Positions 33,483 to 40,542 of a stretch of 64,000 nt of DNA are shown here, piece after piece. Each line of letters starts with the position of its first letter. Within the stretch, counting starts at the first letter, position 1. The notes below the pieces were generated by a model, which saw only the letters and a list, made by a program, of their open reading frames with translations, was not told the origin of the DNA and searched no databases. The DNA comes from Aminicenans sp964648465 (lineage in GTDB: Bacteria; Acidobacteriota; Aminicenantia; Aminicenantales; Aminicenantaceae), in assembly GCA_964648465.1 (NCBI GenBank), contig CAZYMU010000002.1, forward strand, positions 66,578 through 130,577. Direction: 5' to 3'. The position numbers and the translations under genes were made by a program.

Positions 33483-34591
33483 TTGATTACCTCTTTCACT
33501 TCTAATCTGGCTCCTTCAATAAGGCCGTAGTTTCCATCGACGACGACAAGATCCCCTTCTTGAAGCCCTTTCACAATCTCAACCAGGTCAGTATTTTGAA
33601 GGCCTAAAGCGACTTCTTTTTTCTGTGCAGTATTATTCTCCCCAACCAGAAATACATATTTATTTTCAAGAACAGCATTTTGAGGGATGGTGAGAGCATT
33701 TTCGTGAGTGCTGACTTTCAGTGTGACTTCTCCGAATGTGTTTGGCCTTAGTATCAAGCTGGGATTAGCCGCTATAACTTCGACTCTGAATTTTTTAGTC
33801 ATAGGGTCAGCAGTCAGATTGACTATTGAGATGCGGCCTTTAAAGACTTTATTAGGAAAGGTTTTAACTTTGAGAGAAGCAGCCTGGTTTTTCCTGATAA
33901 GCACTATATCCTGATAAGAAACATTGATGTAAATTTTTATTTTAGAAAAGTCCATAATAGTCAAGACCCCGCTGGTAGTTGAATATCCTGCCATCATGGG
34001 GTTGATTACATCACCGACTTCTGCATTTTTAGAAGCAACAACTCCGCTAAAAGGAGCTTTCATTATAGATACATCCAGGCTGTGTTTGGCCAGGTTCAGA
34101 GTGGCTTGGGCCTGCTCCTGCTGGGCTTCGGCTGCTTCAGAGGCAAGTTTTATTTTTTCATACTGCTGGTCGGAGACAGCATTTTCCTTTTTTAAGCGTT
34201 CCATCCTTTCCATGTTTCGCTGGGCATCTTTGTAGTTTGCATTTGTCACTGCTGCGGCAGCTTCTGCCTGTTCCATCTGAAGCCGGATGGCTCTTGTATC
34301 GAGCTCTGCCAGAAGCTGGCCCTCCTTCACATGGTCTCCTTCTTCTACATAAATATGGGCGATTTTTCCGCCGATGTCCGGAGTAATGGTTATTTTCTTC
34401 CATGCCTCTATTACCCCAGTATAAAAGAGTTTTTCTGAAATGCTCTGTTTTTTGACTTTAAAAACTTTCACAGATGTGAGTCCGGCACTTTCTTCCTTTA
34501 TTTCTTCGCTCTGCTTTTGATTCTGGCAAGCAAATAGGAAGGTTAAGAGAACCAGCGCGATTGACAATTTCACTGCTGTAATCTTTTTCAT
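33479..34591 (-). CDS. RND efflux periplasmic adaptor (MFP) lipoprotein
   Basis: A 370-residue membrane-fusion protein linking the RND pump to TolC. A lipoprotein signal with Cys at residue 22 (LTFLFAC) is followed by the lipoyl-like half motif (GGKIAHIYVEEGDHVKEGQLLAELD), an alpha-hairpin (about residues 100-170), the second lipoyl half (IMKAPFSGVVASKNAEVGDVI) and beta-barrel and membrane-proximal domains. The start is ATG 34591, with GGAGG 6 nt upstream; the frame is open for 33 codons further upstream, but those lie against the ribosome-binding site. Confidence 0.93.
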   Translation of the reverse strand: MKKITAVKLSIALVLLTFLFACQNQKQSEEIKEESAGLTSVKVFKVKKQSISEKLFYTGVIEAWKKITITPDIGGKIAHIYVEEGDHVKEGQLLAELDTRAIRLQMEQAEAAAAVTNANYKDAQRNMERMERLKKENAVSDQQYEKIKLASEAAEAQQEQAQATLNLAKHSLDVSIMKAPFSGVVASKNAEVGDVINPMMAGYSTTSGVLTIMDFSKIKIYINVSYQDIVLIRKNQAASLKVKTFPNKVFKGRISIVNLTADPMTKKFRVEVIAANPSLILRPNTFGEVTLKVSTHENALTIPQNAVLENKYVFLVGENNTAQKKEVALGLQNTDLVEIVKGLQEGDLVVVDGNYGLIEGARLEVKEVIK

Positions 34592-34643
34592 TTGATTCCT
34601 CCATGTATCACTATCAATATATCCTCTTTCATGTTGATATATT

Positions 34644-35966
34644 TCAGCCAACTCCCATGGCTTTATCCAGTTCTGCCAGAGAGACGACATAATCGTAAAG
34701 CGCCTGGGAATAGTTAGTCTTTGCCTGAGTCAAGGCGGTCTGGGCCTGGTTTACATCAAGAACGGTTACCATGCCTTCTTCAAAACTCAACTCGGCAATT
34801 CGCAGGCTTTCCTGAGCCTGTTCTACGTTCTTTTCTTGCGAAAGAAGGGATTCCTTCGCTTCCTCAAGCTTTAGGAAAGCCTGCCTGACTTCAAACTTTA
34901 GTGTATTTGCAAGACCTTTCTGCGTAAATTCCAGCTCTTTGATCATGGCTTTTGACTGAGCTACCCTGGCGGATGTAGAAAACCCGTTGAAGATCGGAAG
35001 AGTTAGAACCAGATTGACTGAATAATAGTTTGACCAGTTGTTTTCCTTAAAATTAAGATGATCCGACCAGTAATTATATTGACCAGATAGTGCAATAGAA
35101 GGCAGGCTTGCAGACCTTGCCATTTTCAAAGCTTCTCCGGCCATCTGTTTCTGGAACCTGAGCTGGCTTATCTCCGGCCTGTTCTGCACAGCCCTGGTCA
35201 AGCATTCTTCTAACTCAGGATTGGCGGGTTTATATGTTAAATTGCCTTTAATTTCGATTTCTGTTGAAAGGTCCAGGCCTAGAAGTGTTTTCAGGCTGAG
35301 CTCGAGTATTTTCAGATTATTTTTTGCTTTAATCAACTGGGGTTTTAAGTTTGCGACCTGCACTTCTGACCTCAGAAGGTCAAACTTTGAGGCCATTCCT
35401 ACTTCATACTGGGTTTTAATATTTTTGTGAAGTTTTTCGGCAACTTCGACAGCTTCTTCAGATACCTTGATAAATTCCTTTGCGAGCAGAGCCCCGTAGA
35501 ATGCCCTTTTTGTATTGAAAACAGTCGTATGTCTGGATTGTCGTACAGCCTCTTCTGTGGATTTTAGGTTATAGTTTGCTTGTCTGTATCCGGAGACCAG
35601 CCTGCCTCCGGTGAAAACAGGGATCGTAAGGGCAAGGGAAAACTGGAAATCCCGGGTAAAGTCCACTTCTACTCTCTGTGGGGGCTGTCCGGGAATCATT
35701 GATGGGAACTCCAGTTCCATGACTTTTTCATTCAGAGTATGCAGCCCTTGACCGTTAAGAGAAGGGAAGAAACCTGAGGCCGCCTGCCTGACTTGGGATT
35801 GAGCCGCCTCAACTTTCTCTTCAGAAGCGAGATGGTAAGGGTTTTGAGAGAGTGCGAGGTGTATGCTGTCTTCGAGTGTCAGGGTTATTTTTTCCTGGGA
35901 AAAAGAAAATCTCCCTGCAGTAAACAGCATAAATATTATTAGAAGTAATTTTCCTATATTTCGCAT
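34644..35966 (-). CDS. TolC-family outer membrane channel of the RND operon
   Basis: A 440-residue TolC/OEP protein with signal peptide (about residues 1-23). Two OEP repeats are visible, with helical stretches such as VEAAQSQVRQAASGFFPSLNG and AQTALTQAKTNYSQALYDYVV and the repeat-typical YEVGMASKFDLLRSEVQ. It provides the outer-membrane exit duct for the RND pump encoded downstream. Its ribosome-binding site GGAG lies in the 2-nt junction region after the tetR stop, so the four genes form one operon. Confidence 0.93.
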   Translation of the reverse strand: MRNIGKLLLIIFMLFTAGRFSFSQEKITLTLEDSIHLALSQNPYHLASEEKVEAAQSQVRQAASGFFPSLNGQGLHTLNEKVMELEFPSMIPGQPPQRVEVDFTRDFQFSLALTIPVFTGGRLVSGYRQANYNLKSTEEAVRQSRHTTVFNTKRAFYGALLAKEFIKVSEEAVEVAEKLHKNIKTQYEVGMASKFDLLRSEVQVANLKPQLIKAKNNLKILELSLKTLLGLDLSTEIEIKGNLTYKPANPELEECLTRAVQNRPEISQLRFQKQMAGEALKMARSASLPSIALSGQYNYWSDHLNFKENNWSNYYSVNLVLTLPIFNGFSTSARVAQSKAMIKELEFTQKGLANTLKFEVRQAFLKLEEAKESLLSQEKNVEQAQESLRIAELSFEEGMVTVLDVNQAQTALTQAKTNYSQALYDYVVSLAELDKAMGVG

Positions 35967-35968
35967 TT

Positions 35969-36646
35969 TTATGCTCCTTTTCTTTCCTTTTTAATGCCGT
36001 AAAGAAGAAAACTCATCAGTAAATCTGTGCCTTCATTTAAACCGTATTCTTTAGTTTTCATCGGGCCTCTCAAGAAAAAACCGCGCAGCATAGACCCTAA
36101 AATGAAAGATGCATCTGTGACATTGACTTCTCTGAATTCACCGGATTCGATTCCTTCTTTAATGATTTCATGTGTAATGTCAGAAATTTTTTTCATCATT
36201 ACCATAAATTCATTCGGAATCGCTGGGTGTCCATGTAAAGTTTGAAGCTGCTGTTCTTGACTAATATTTAAAATCTTTTTCATCGTAGATCTTTCTATGA
36301 AGAATATTCGAGCTATGTTTCTCTTTCTGCTATAGTAAGAAGTAATATAATAGATAGTTTTCCTCAATTTTTCTTCTGAGCTTATTTTCTTTGTGAGTAT
36401 TTCTGATAGGCTCTCATGTACTTCTTCGAGAGATCTTAAGATAATTTTAATGAATATGTCCCTTTTACTTTTGAAATATCTATAGATGGTAGCTTTAGAA
36501 AATTGGGCTTCTCTACCTATATCATCCATGGTGGCTAGAGTGAAACCTTTATTGGAAAAAATTTTTTCTGATGCTTTTAAAATAGACTTCTTGTTTTCTT
36601 GCTGTCTGTGCTCTTTTCTTTCGGCCCTGAGGTCTCGCTTTTTCAT
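35969..36646 (-). CDS. TetR-family repressor of the RND operon
   Basis: A 225-residue TetR/AcrR regulator. The N-terminal helix-turn-helix is clear (FSNKGFTLATMDDIGREAQFSKATIYRYFKSKRDIF, residues about 31-66); the C-terminal ligand-binding domain is variable, as usual. It is the first gene of the tetR-tolC-adaptor-pump operon and probably represses its own operon until an effector, likely a pump substrate, binds. A dyad-symmetric operator candidate lies at 36674-36706, over the predicted transcription start. GGAG precedes the ATG by 8 nt. Confidence 0.92.
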   Translation of the reverse strand: MKKRDLRAERKEHRQQENKKSILKASEKIFSNKGFTLATMDDIGREAQFSKATIYRYFKSKRDIFIKIILRSLEEVHESLSEILTKKISSEEKLRKTIYYITSYYSRKRNIARIFFIERSTMKKILNISQEQQLQTLHGHPAIPNEFMVMMKKISDITHEIIKEGIESGEFREVNVTDASFILGSMLRGFFLRGPMKTKEYGLNEGTDLLMSFLLYGIKKERKGA

Positions 36647-36673
36647 TTTATATACTCCATGGTATTATTGGCA

Positions 36674-36706
36674 AACTCAAGGGTTTAATAGTTAAACTAA
36701 AGAGTT
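36674..36706. promoter_or_regulatory. Palindromic operator for the TetR regulator
   Basis: A 33-bp dyad: AACTC, four bases, GTTTAA, centre TAG, TTAAAC, four bases, GAGTT. All eleven symmetric positions in the named arms pair perfectly. It covers the predicted transcription start of the tetR operon. Confidence 0.6.
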
Positions 36707-36735
36707 ACATTAGCAGATGTTTCAGATATTGTCAA
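36707..36735 (-). promoter_or_regulatory. tetR-efflux operon promoter
   Basis: Minus strand TTGACA (36735-36730), 17-bp spacer, TAATGT (36712-36707). The start would fall near 36700, inside the operator. A further ATTTCA-TC-TGAAAT palindrome lies just upstream (36740-36753). Confidence 0.5.
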
Positions 36736-36802
36736 GTATATTTCATCTGAAATGTTATATGAAAAGCTAGTTGGAGCGTAATTAAAAAATAGGATAAATT
36801 GT

Positions 36803-37705
36803 TTATGCGCGGGGATGGAATTTGTCATATACTTTTCGCAGATGTCTGCGGCTGACGTGAGTATATATTTGTGTTGTAGTAATCTGGCTGTGTCCCAGCA
36901 TTAGCTGTACTGACCTGAGGTCGGCTCCTCTTTCCAGAAGATGAGTGGCAAACGAATGACGGAGCATGTGAGGACTTATTTTCGTGCCGAGGCCTGCCGA
37001 TACAGCATAACCTTTCAGCATTTTCCAGAAACCCTGGCGGGTGAAAGCTTCTCCTCGAATGGTTAGAAAAAGAATACCCGTCTCTTTTTTTAAAAATTTA
37101 TTCCGAGCTTCTTTTAGATACTCTCTAATGGCATTTGATGCGGAATTTCCGAAGGGGACGATCCTTTCTTTATTTCCTTTTCCCCGGCATATGAGAAATC
37201 CTTCATTCAGGTTCAAATCTTTAAGTTTTAAAGTGACAAGTTCTGATACCCTTAATCCTGTTGCATAGAGAAGTTCAAGCATAGCCTTGTCCCTTAACCC
37301 GTGATGCGCTTTTTCATCGGGTTGTTGTAAGAGGAGTCCGACTTCTTTCACTGTTAGAAATTTAGGCAAGCTGATCCAGCTCTTTGGCGTTGAGAGATTA
37401 ACTGTAGGATTTTTTTTAATGATTCCATCCAAAATCAGAAACCTGTAGAAAGATTTCAAAGATGAAATAAGTCTGGCCATGGAACGGGCAGATAGACCGG
37501 CCCGGCTTGTATGATGAATGAACTTTATCAAGTCTTCTTCTGTAGTGTTTAACCATGTCATTTTTTCTTTATTAAAGAATAAAAAAAGCTTCTTTAAATC
37601 CCGGGAATAAGATAGAAGGGTATTTGAAGATAGACCTTTCTCTACAGAAAGATATTCGATAAAGACCTTGAGAATTTCCTCTGGTTTAAGAGTTAGATTT
37701 TTCAT
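36803..37705 (-). CDS. Tyrosine site-specific recombinase, XerC/XerD type
   Basis: A 300-residue recombinase of normal XerC/D length. The N-terminal SAM-like core-binding domain (VEKGLSSNTLLSYSRDLKKL) is followed by a catalytic domain with all six active residues in context: R in ATGLRVSEL, K in GKGNKERIVP, H and R in HMLRHSFATHLL, H in LGHSQ, and the Tyr nucleophile in IYTH. Xer proteins resolve chromosome dimers at dif with FtsK. Only one such gene is here, so it may be XerD of a pair or a single-recombinase (XerH-like) system. It overlaps the metallo-hydrolase gene by ATGA. Confidence 0.92.
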   Translation of the reverse strand: MKNLTLKPEEILKVFIEYLSVEKGLSSNTLLSYSRDLKKLFLFFNKEKMTWLNTTEEDLIKFIHHTSRAGLSARSMARLISSLKSFYRFLILDGIIKKNPTVNLSTPKSWISLPKFLTVKEVGLLLQQPDEKAHHGLRDKAMLELLYATGLRVSELVTLKLKDLNLNEGFLICRGKGNKERIVPFGNSASNAIREYLKEARNKFLKKETGILFLTIRGEAFTRQGFWKMLKGYAVSAGLGTKISPHMLRHSFATHLLERGADLRSVQLMLGHSQITTTQIYTHVSRRHLRKVYDKFHPRA

Positions 37706-38322
37706 CTAATGAAAGGATTCGAGTCTTTTTCTTGCGCAATAGTAGTGGAAGGGCCGTGGCCGGGAAGAACAATTGTCTCATCAGGCAGGACAAGTATTTT
37801 ATTTTTGATGGAGTCTTGCAGATCATTTAAGGATCCGCCGGGGATGTCGGTGCGGCCGATTCCTCCGCAGAAGAGTGCATCACCGGACAGGAGAAAACTA
37901 TTTCCCATTAAACTTATACTTCCTGGCGAATGGCCGGGAGTATGAATAACTTTTAAGGATGATTTCCCAATTTCTATGTTTTCACCGTCCTCCAGAAGTT
38001 TATCGGGAGGTGGAGAGGCCTTTGCTCCCGGAAGGAAGCTTAGTGCTAACTGCTGAAAGAGCCCGGACATCTTGCTGTCTAAAGAGTGGATATAAAGGGG
38101 AATATTGTATTTGTCTTTTATGTGTTTATTTGCTCCGACGTGGTCAAAATGACTGTGTGTATTGATGATGACTATGGGTCTAAGGTTTTTTCTCGATATG
38201 ACACTGAATATTTTTTCGGCTTCGGCTCCTGGGTCAATGACAGCACATTCGAGAGTCTCTTTGCAGTATACAAGATAGCAGTTTGTCTTGAGGGCTCCGA
38301 CAACGATTGTTTCATACTTCAT
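37702..38322 (-). CDS. MBL-fold metallo-hydrolase (glyoxalase II-like)
   Basis: A 206-residue metallo-beta-lactamase-fold hydrolase. Metal ligands are visible in THSHFDHVGA, TPGHSPGS, SGDALF and LPGHGP. This short form belongs to the YcbL/glyoxalase II-like group that hydrolyses thioesters, but the substrate cannot be fixed. It heads a two-gene operon with the Xer recombinase. There is no Shine-Dalgarno; TAATAT ends 9 nt before the ATG with TTGACT 17 bp upstream, directly beside repeat R3. Confidence 0.88.
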   Translation of the reverse strand: MKYETIVVGALKTNCYLVYCKETLECAVIDPGAEAEKIFSVISRKNLRPIVIINTHSHFDHVGANKHIKDKYNIPLYIHSLDSKMSGLFQQLALSFLPGAKASPPPDKLLEDGENIEIGKSSLKVIHTPGHSPGSISLMGNSFLLSGDALFCGGIGRTDIPGGSLNDLQDSIKNKILVLPDETIVLPGHGPSTTIAQEKDSNPFIR

Positions 38323-38331
38323 GTTTTTTTC

Positions 38332-38360
38332 ATATTAATTCTATAGTGTTCTTTAGTCAA
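38332..38360 (-). promoter_or_regulatory. Promoter of MBL-hydrolase operon, near-leaderless geometry
   Basis: Minus strand TTGACT (38360-38355), 17-bp spacer, TAATAT (38337-38332), 9 nt before the ATG. The -35 box lies 3 bp from the left end of repeat R3. Confidence 0.55.
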
Positions 38361-38363
38361 GAT

Positions 38364-38667
38364 ATCAAGGTTAAATAAAAGTATCGGCATTCTTTATGAA
38401 TAATCCTTGTGGACATGGGTTATTCACGAGTCAAGCTTGCTGCAGATGCAAGGCACAGCGCATGAAGTTGTGGTCCTTCACCACGAATGCGCTGTAACGA
38501 AGCAGATGCAGTAAGATCGGCTCGCCTGAAAGGTGAAAATTGCTGATAATAGATTTAAATTATATTATCGATATGATAGAGGATAACCTAGTTATGAGGG
38601 TTTCATGAAGAACGATAAAATTTATGCTTAATTGTTACAATTTATCAGCAATTTTTATGAATAATCC
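38364..38667 (-). repeat. Mosaic intergenic repeat, copy R3 (full composite)
   Basis: Contains, left to right: module A (38364-38407, reverse of R1), the hairpin core (38415-38525) and the 120-bp element with terminal inverted repeats (38536-38655), ending in GGATTATTCAT reversed at 38667. The core hairpin pairs ACAGCGCAT (38455) with ATGCGCTGT (38487) around GTGGT-CCTTC-ACCAC. The core is nearly identical to R5 over about 125 bp. It fills the interval between two divergent promoters. Confidence 0.85.
38536..38655. repeat. 120-bp AT-rich element with 14-bp terminal inverted repeats (in R3)
   Basis: AAAATTGCTGATAA at 38536-38549 and its exact complement TTATCAGCAATTTT at 38642-38655. The length (120 bp) is the same as in R5, but the middle 60 bp is unlike it. 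No open frame; a non-autonomous transposon-like arrangement. Confidence 0.65.
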
Positions 38668-38696
38668 TTGTATTTTATGGAGCGGGAAAATATAAT
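38668..38696 (+). promoter_or_regulatory. Promoter of methyltransferase gene, leaderless geometry
   Basis: TTGTAT (38668-38673), 17-bp spacer, TATAAT (38691-38696), ending 8 nt before the ATG at 38705. The -35 begins at the first base after repeat R3. No ribosome-binding site. Confidence 0.6.
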
Positions 38697-38704
38697 CTTT
38701 CCTT

Positions 38705-39502
38705 ATGAATAAAAGTCACTGGCAGCTTGAGATTTTTAAGAAATCTATTAAGAAAAAAGACAAGCTTAAACTTATCGAAAATAACATTGACATTGAACCG
38801 TCCTTTGTCATCTTGGATTTAGGCTGCGCACAGGGAATCTTAAGTTATTTTCTGCGTCAAAAAGGAGGTTTCTGGGTAAGTGTAGACCTTGATTTTGTCA
38901 ATCTAAAAACGAGCCAAGAACTCCTTAAAGAAAATATCGTTCAGCTTGGCACAGGAATTTTCCCTTTTAAAAGCGAGTCTTTCGATATGGTAGTAAGCCT
39001 GGATTATTTGGAACATATAGAAGACGATGACGAATGTCTTGAGGAAGTCTACCGCGTACTTAAAAAAGGAGGAAAATTCATAATAGTCACTCCACATACG
39101 GGGAAATTTCTTTTTCTTCACAAGCTTCGCTCCATCATGGGGTTGAAACCGGAAGTTTACGGGCATAAAAGGGAAGGATACAGCTTGAAAGGATTGAAAT
39201 CAAAGCTGGAGAATGCTCAATTTATTGTGGAGAGGCATAAAACATTTACACGGTTTTTTTCTGAGTTTATTGAATTTGTAATAAACTTTCTCTATATAAA
39301 ATTGTATTCTGGAAAGTTCACCGGTTCTTTGAGAGATGGACATATCAGACCGACAACTTCTGGCGAATTCAGTTCAAGAGAGAAAACCTTTAAAATTTAT
39401 TCCTTTATCTATCCACTCGTTTGGTTTTTTTCCCGATTGGACAAACTGCTTTTTTTCCATAAGGGATACTGCCTCACAGTCTGGGCAAAAAAAACCGGTT
39501 AA
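38705..39502 (+). CDS. Class I SAM-dependent methyltransferase
   Basis: A 265-residue methyltransferase of the Methyltransf_11 type. Motif I VILDLGCAQG (residues about 36-45), an acidic SVDLDF, the post-motif SLDYLEHIEDDDE, and VLKKGGKFIIVTPHTG are present. The substrate is unknown; enzymes of this type act on lipids, sugars, quinones or small molecules. The C-terminal third is hydrophobic and basic (FSEFIEFVINFLYIKLYSG), hinting at membrane association and a lipid-linked substrate. It is expressed from a promoter at the edge of repeat R3. Confidence 0.82.
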   Translation: MNKSHWQLEIFKKSIKKKDKLKLIENNIDIEPSFVILDLGCAQGILSYFLRQKGGFWVSVDLDFVNLKTSQELLKENIVQLGTGIFPFKSESFDMVVSLDYLEHIEDDDECLEEVYRVLKKGGKFIIVTPHTGKFLFLHKLRSIMGLKPEVYGHKREGYSLKGLKSKLENAQFIVERHKTFTRFFSEFIEFVINFLYIKLYSGKFTGSLRDGHIRPTTSGEFSSREKTFKIYSFIYPLVWFFSRLDKLLFFHKGYCLTVWAKKTG

Positions 39503-39548
39503 GTGCAGAATTTTCAGGATATATTCTGTTTTGCGTTTTGGGATTTTT

Positions 39549-39557
39549 TGATATAAT
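39549..39557 (+). promoter_or_regulatory. Extended -10 of the possible MPN-like gene, leaderless geometry
   Basis: TGA-TATAAT (39549-39557) ends 8 nt before the ATG at 39566. No good -35 is seen (TTGCGT at 15 bp). No ribosome-binding site. Confidence 0.45.
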
Positions 39558-39565
39558 CATTATCA

Positions 39566-39949
39566 ATGGATGTTTATATTTCCCGTGATGCTCTCCTTTC
39601 CATTAAAGCTATAAATCTTATTTCGTCGAGTTCAAATTTTGATGGATTGCTTATTGGCCATAAAAGAGGGCATAGATTTTTTGTGAAAAAGATTTTTCTT
39701 ACGGTGAAAGGGTTTTTTCCTTCAAAAGAAAAATATTTGTTATTGAACGAACTTTTTGATGACAGTATCATTGGTTTTTTTTCCTTCCATCCTGATGAAA
39801 AAAAGATTAGAAAGATATTGGCACCGTTTGCCTTTGGAAAAGTTTTTTTGGACATACGTTTAGATAAGCAGAAGAAGATAAATATTAATCCTTTTGTTAT
39901 AGAATATGAGGAGGAATTTTTTCTTTCTCCTATTCAGCTCAAATCATAA
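39566..39949 (+). CDS. Small hypothetical protein, possibly a degenerate MPN/JAB-fold protein
   Basis: A 127-residue soluble protein. Its order of segments, SSNFDGLLIGHKRGHRFFVKKIF then DDSIIGFFSFHPDEKKIRK, recalls MPN/JAMM proteins, where GLLxG is followed by GWYHSHP. Here the paired His of the JAMM site reads S-F-H and the downstream Ser/Asp ligands are not obvious, so metal catalysis looks lost. This is a resemblance by eye, not a demonstrated homology. AMMECR1 starts 15 nt downstream, so the two probably share a transcript. Confidence 0.5.
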   Translation: MDVYISRDALLSIKAINLISSSSNFDGLLIGHKRGHRFFVKKIFLTVKGFFPSKEKYLLLNELFDDSIIGFFSFHPDEKKIRKILAPFAFGKVFLDIRLDKQKKININPFVIEYEEEFFLSPIQLKS

Positions 39950-39964
39950 TAAAGCGTGGGAAAA

Positions 39965-40510
39965 ATGGAAAGCCAATTGAGTAAAGATCAGCAAGAATTC
40001 CTGCTGACATTAGCACGCAAATCCATAAAGCATTACCTGGAAACAGGAAAGCAGCTCAAAATAGAGACACCGGATACAATATTTCTTGGGGAAAGAGGGG
40101 CATTTGTTACATTGAAGGTGAACGGCAAGCTTCGGGGCTGTATCGGATATCCCCTCCCCTACAAAGCATTATATGAAACAGTTATTGAGATGGCTGTCTC
40201 GGCTGCATCCAAAGATTATAGATTCCAACCCATTTCTCTTGAGGAACTGGCCGATGTTAAAATCGAAATATCCGTGCTTACTCTTCCTAGGCCAGTAAAA
40301 GATATTTCGGAGATCGAAATTGGCAAACATGGGATCATTATTTCCAAGGGTTCAAATAAAGGCCTTCTTCTTCCACAGGTTCCTGTTGAGTGGGGCTGGG
40401 ATCTGGAAACATTTCTTCACCACGGCTGTCTAAAAGCAGGACTTGGAGAAAACGACTGGGAAAAAGGGGCTAATATAGAGGTGTTTTCTGCTCAAGTATT
40501 CTCGGAATAA
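39965..40510 (+). CDS. AMMECR1-domain protein (AmmeMemoRadiSam system protein A)
   Basis: A 181-residue AMMECR1 domain protein. Conserved landmarks: GAFVTLKVNGKLRGCIGYP near the N-terminus, AVSAASKDYRF, VKIEISVLTLP, and PQVPVEWGWDLETFLHHGCLKAGL near the end. In many bacteria and archaea the domain is encoded beside a Memo-like protein and a radical SAM enzyme (AmmeMemoRadiSam); neither is adjacent here. Biochemical function is unproven. ATG 39965 is used; an in-frame GTG nine bases upstream is possible. Confidence 0.92.
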   Translation: MESQLSKDQQEFLLTLARKSIKHYLETGKQLKIETPDTIFLGERGAFVTLKVNGKLRGCIGYPLPYKALYETVIEMAVSAASKDYRFQPISLEELADVKIEISVLTLPRPVKDISEIEIGKHGIIISKGSNKGLLLPQVPVEWGWDLETFLHHGCLKAGLGENDWEKGANIEVFSAQVFSE

Positions 40511-40542
40511 ACTGGGTTAGCAAGAAAATTAATATCTGACAA

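Noticed and set aside
36803..37705. Tyrosine recombinase as a sign of a prophage or integron
   Set aside because: Length and motifs are those of housekeeping XerC/D, it is coupled to a metallo-hydrolase, and no phage genes, att-like repeats or cassette array adjoin it.
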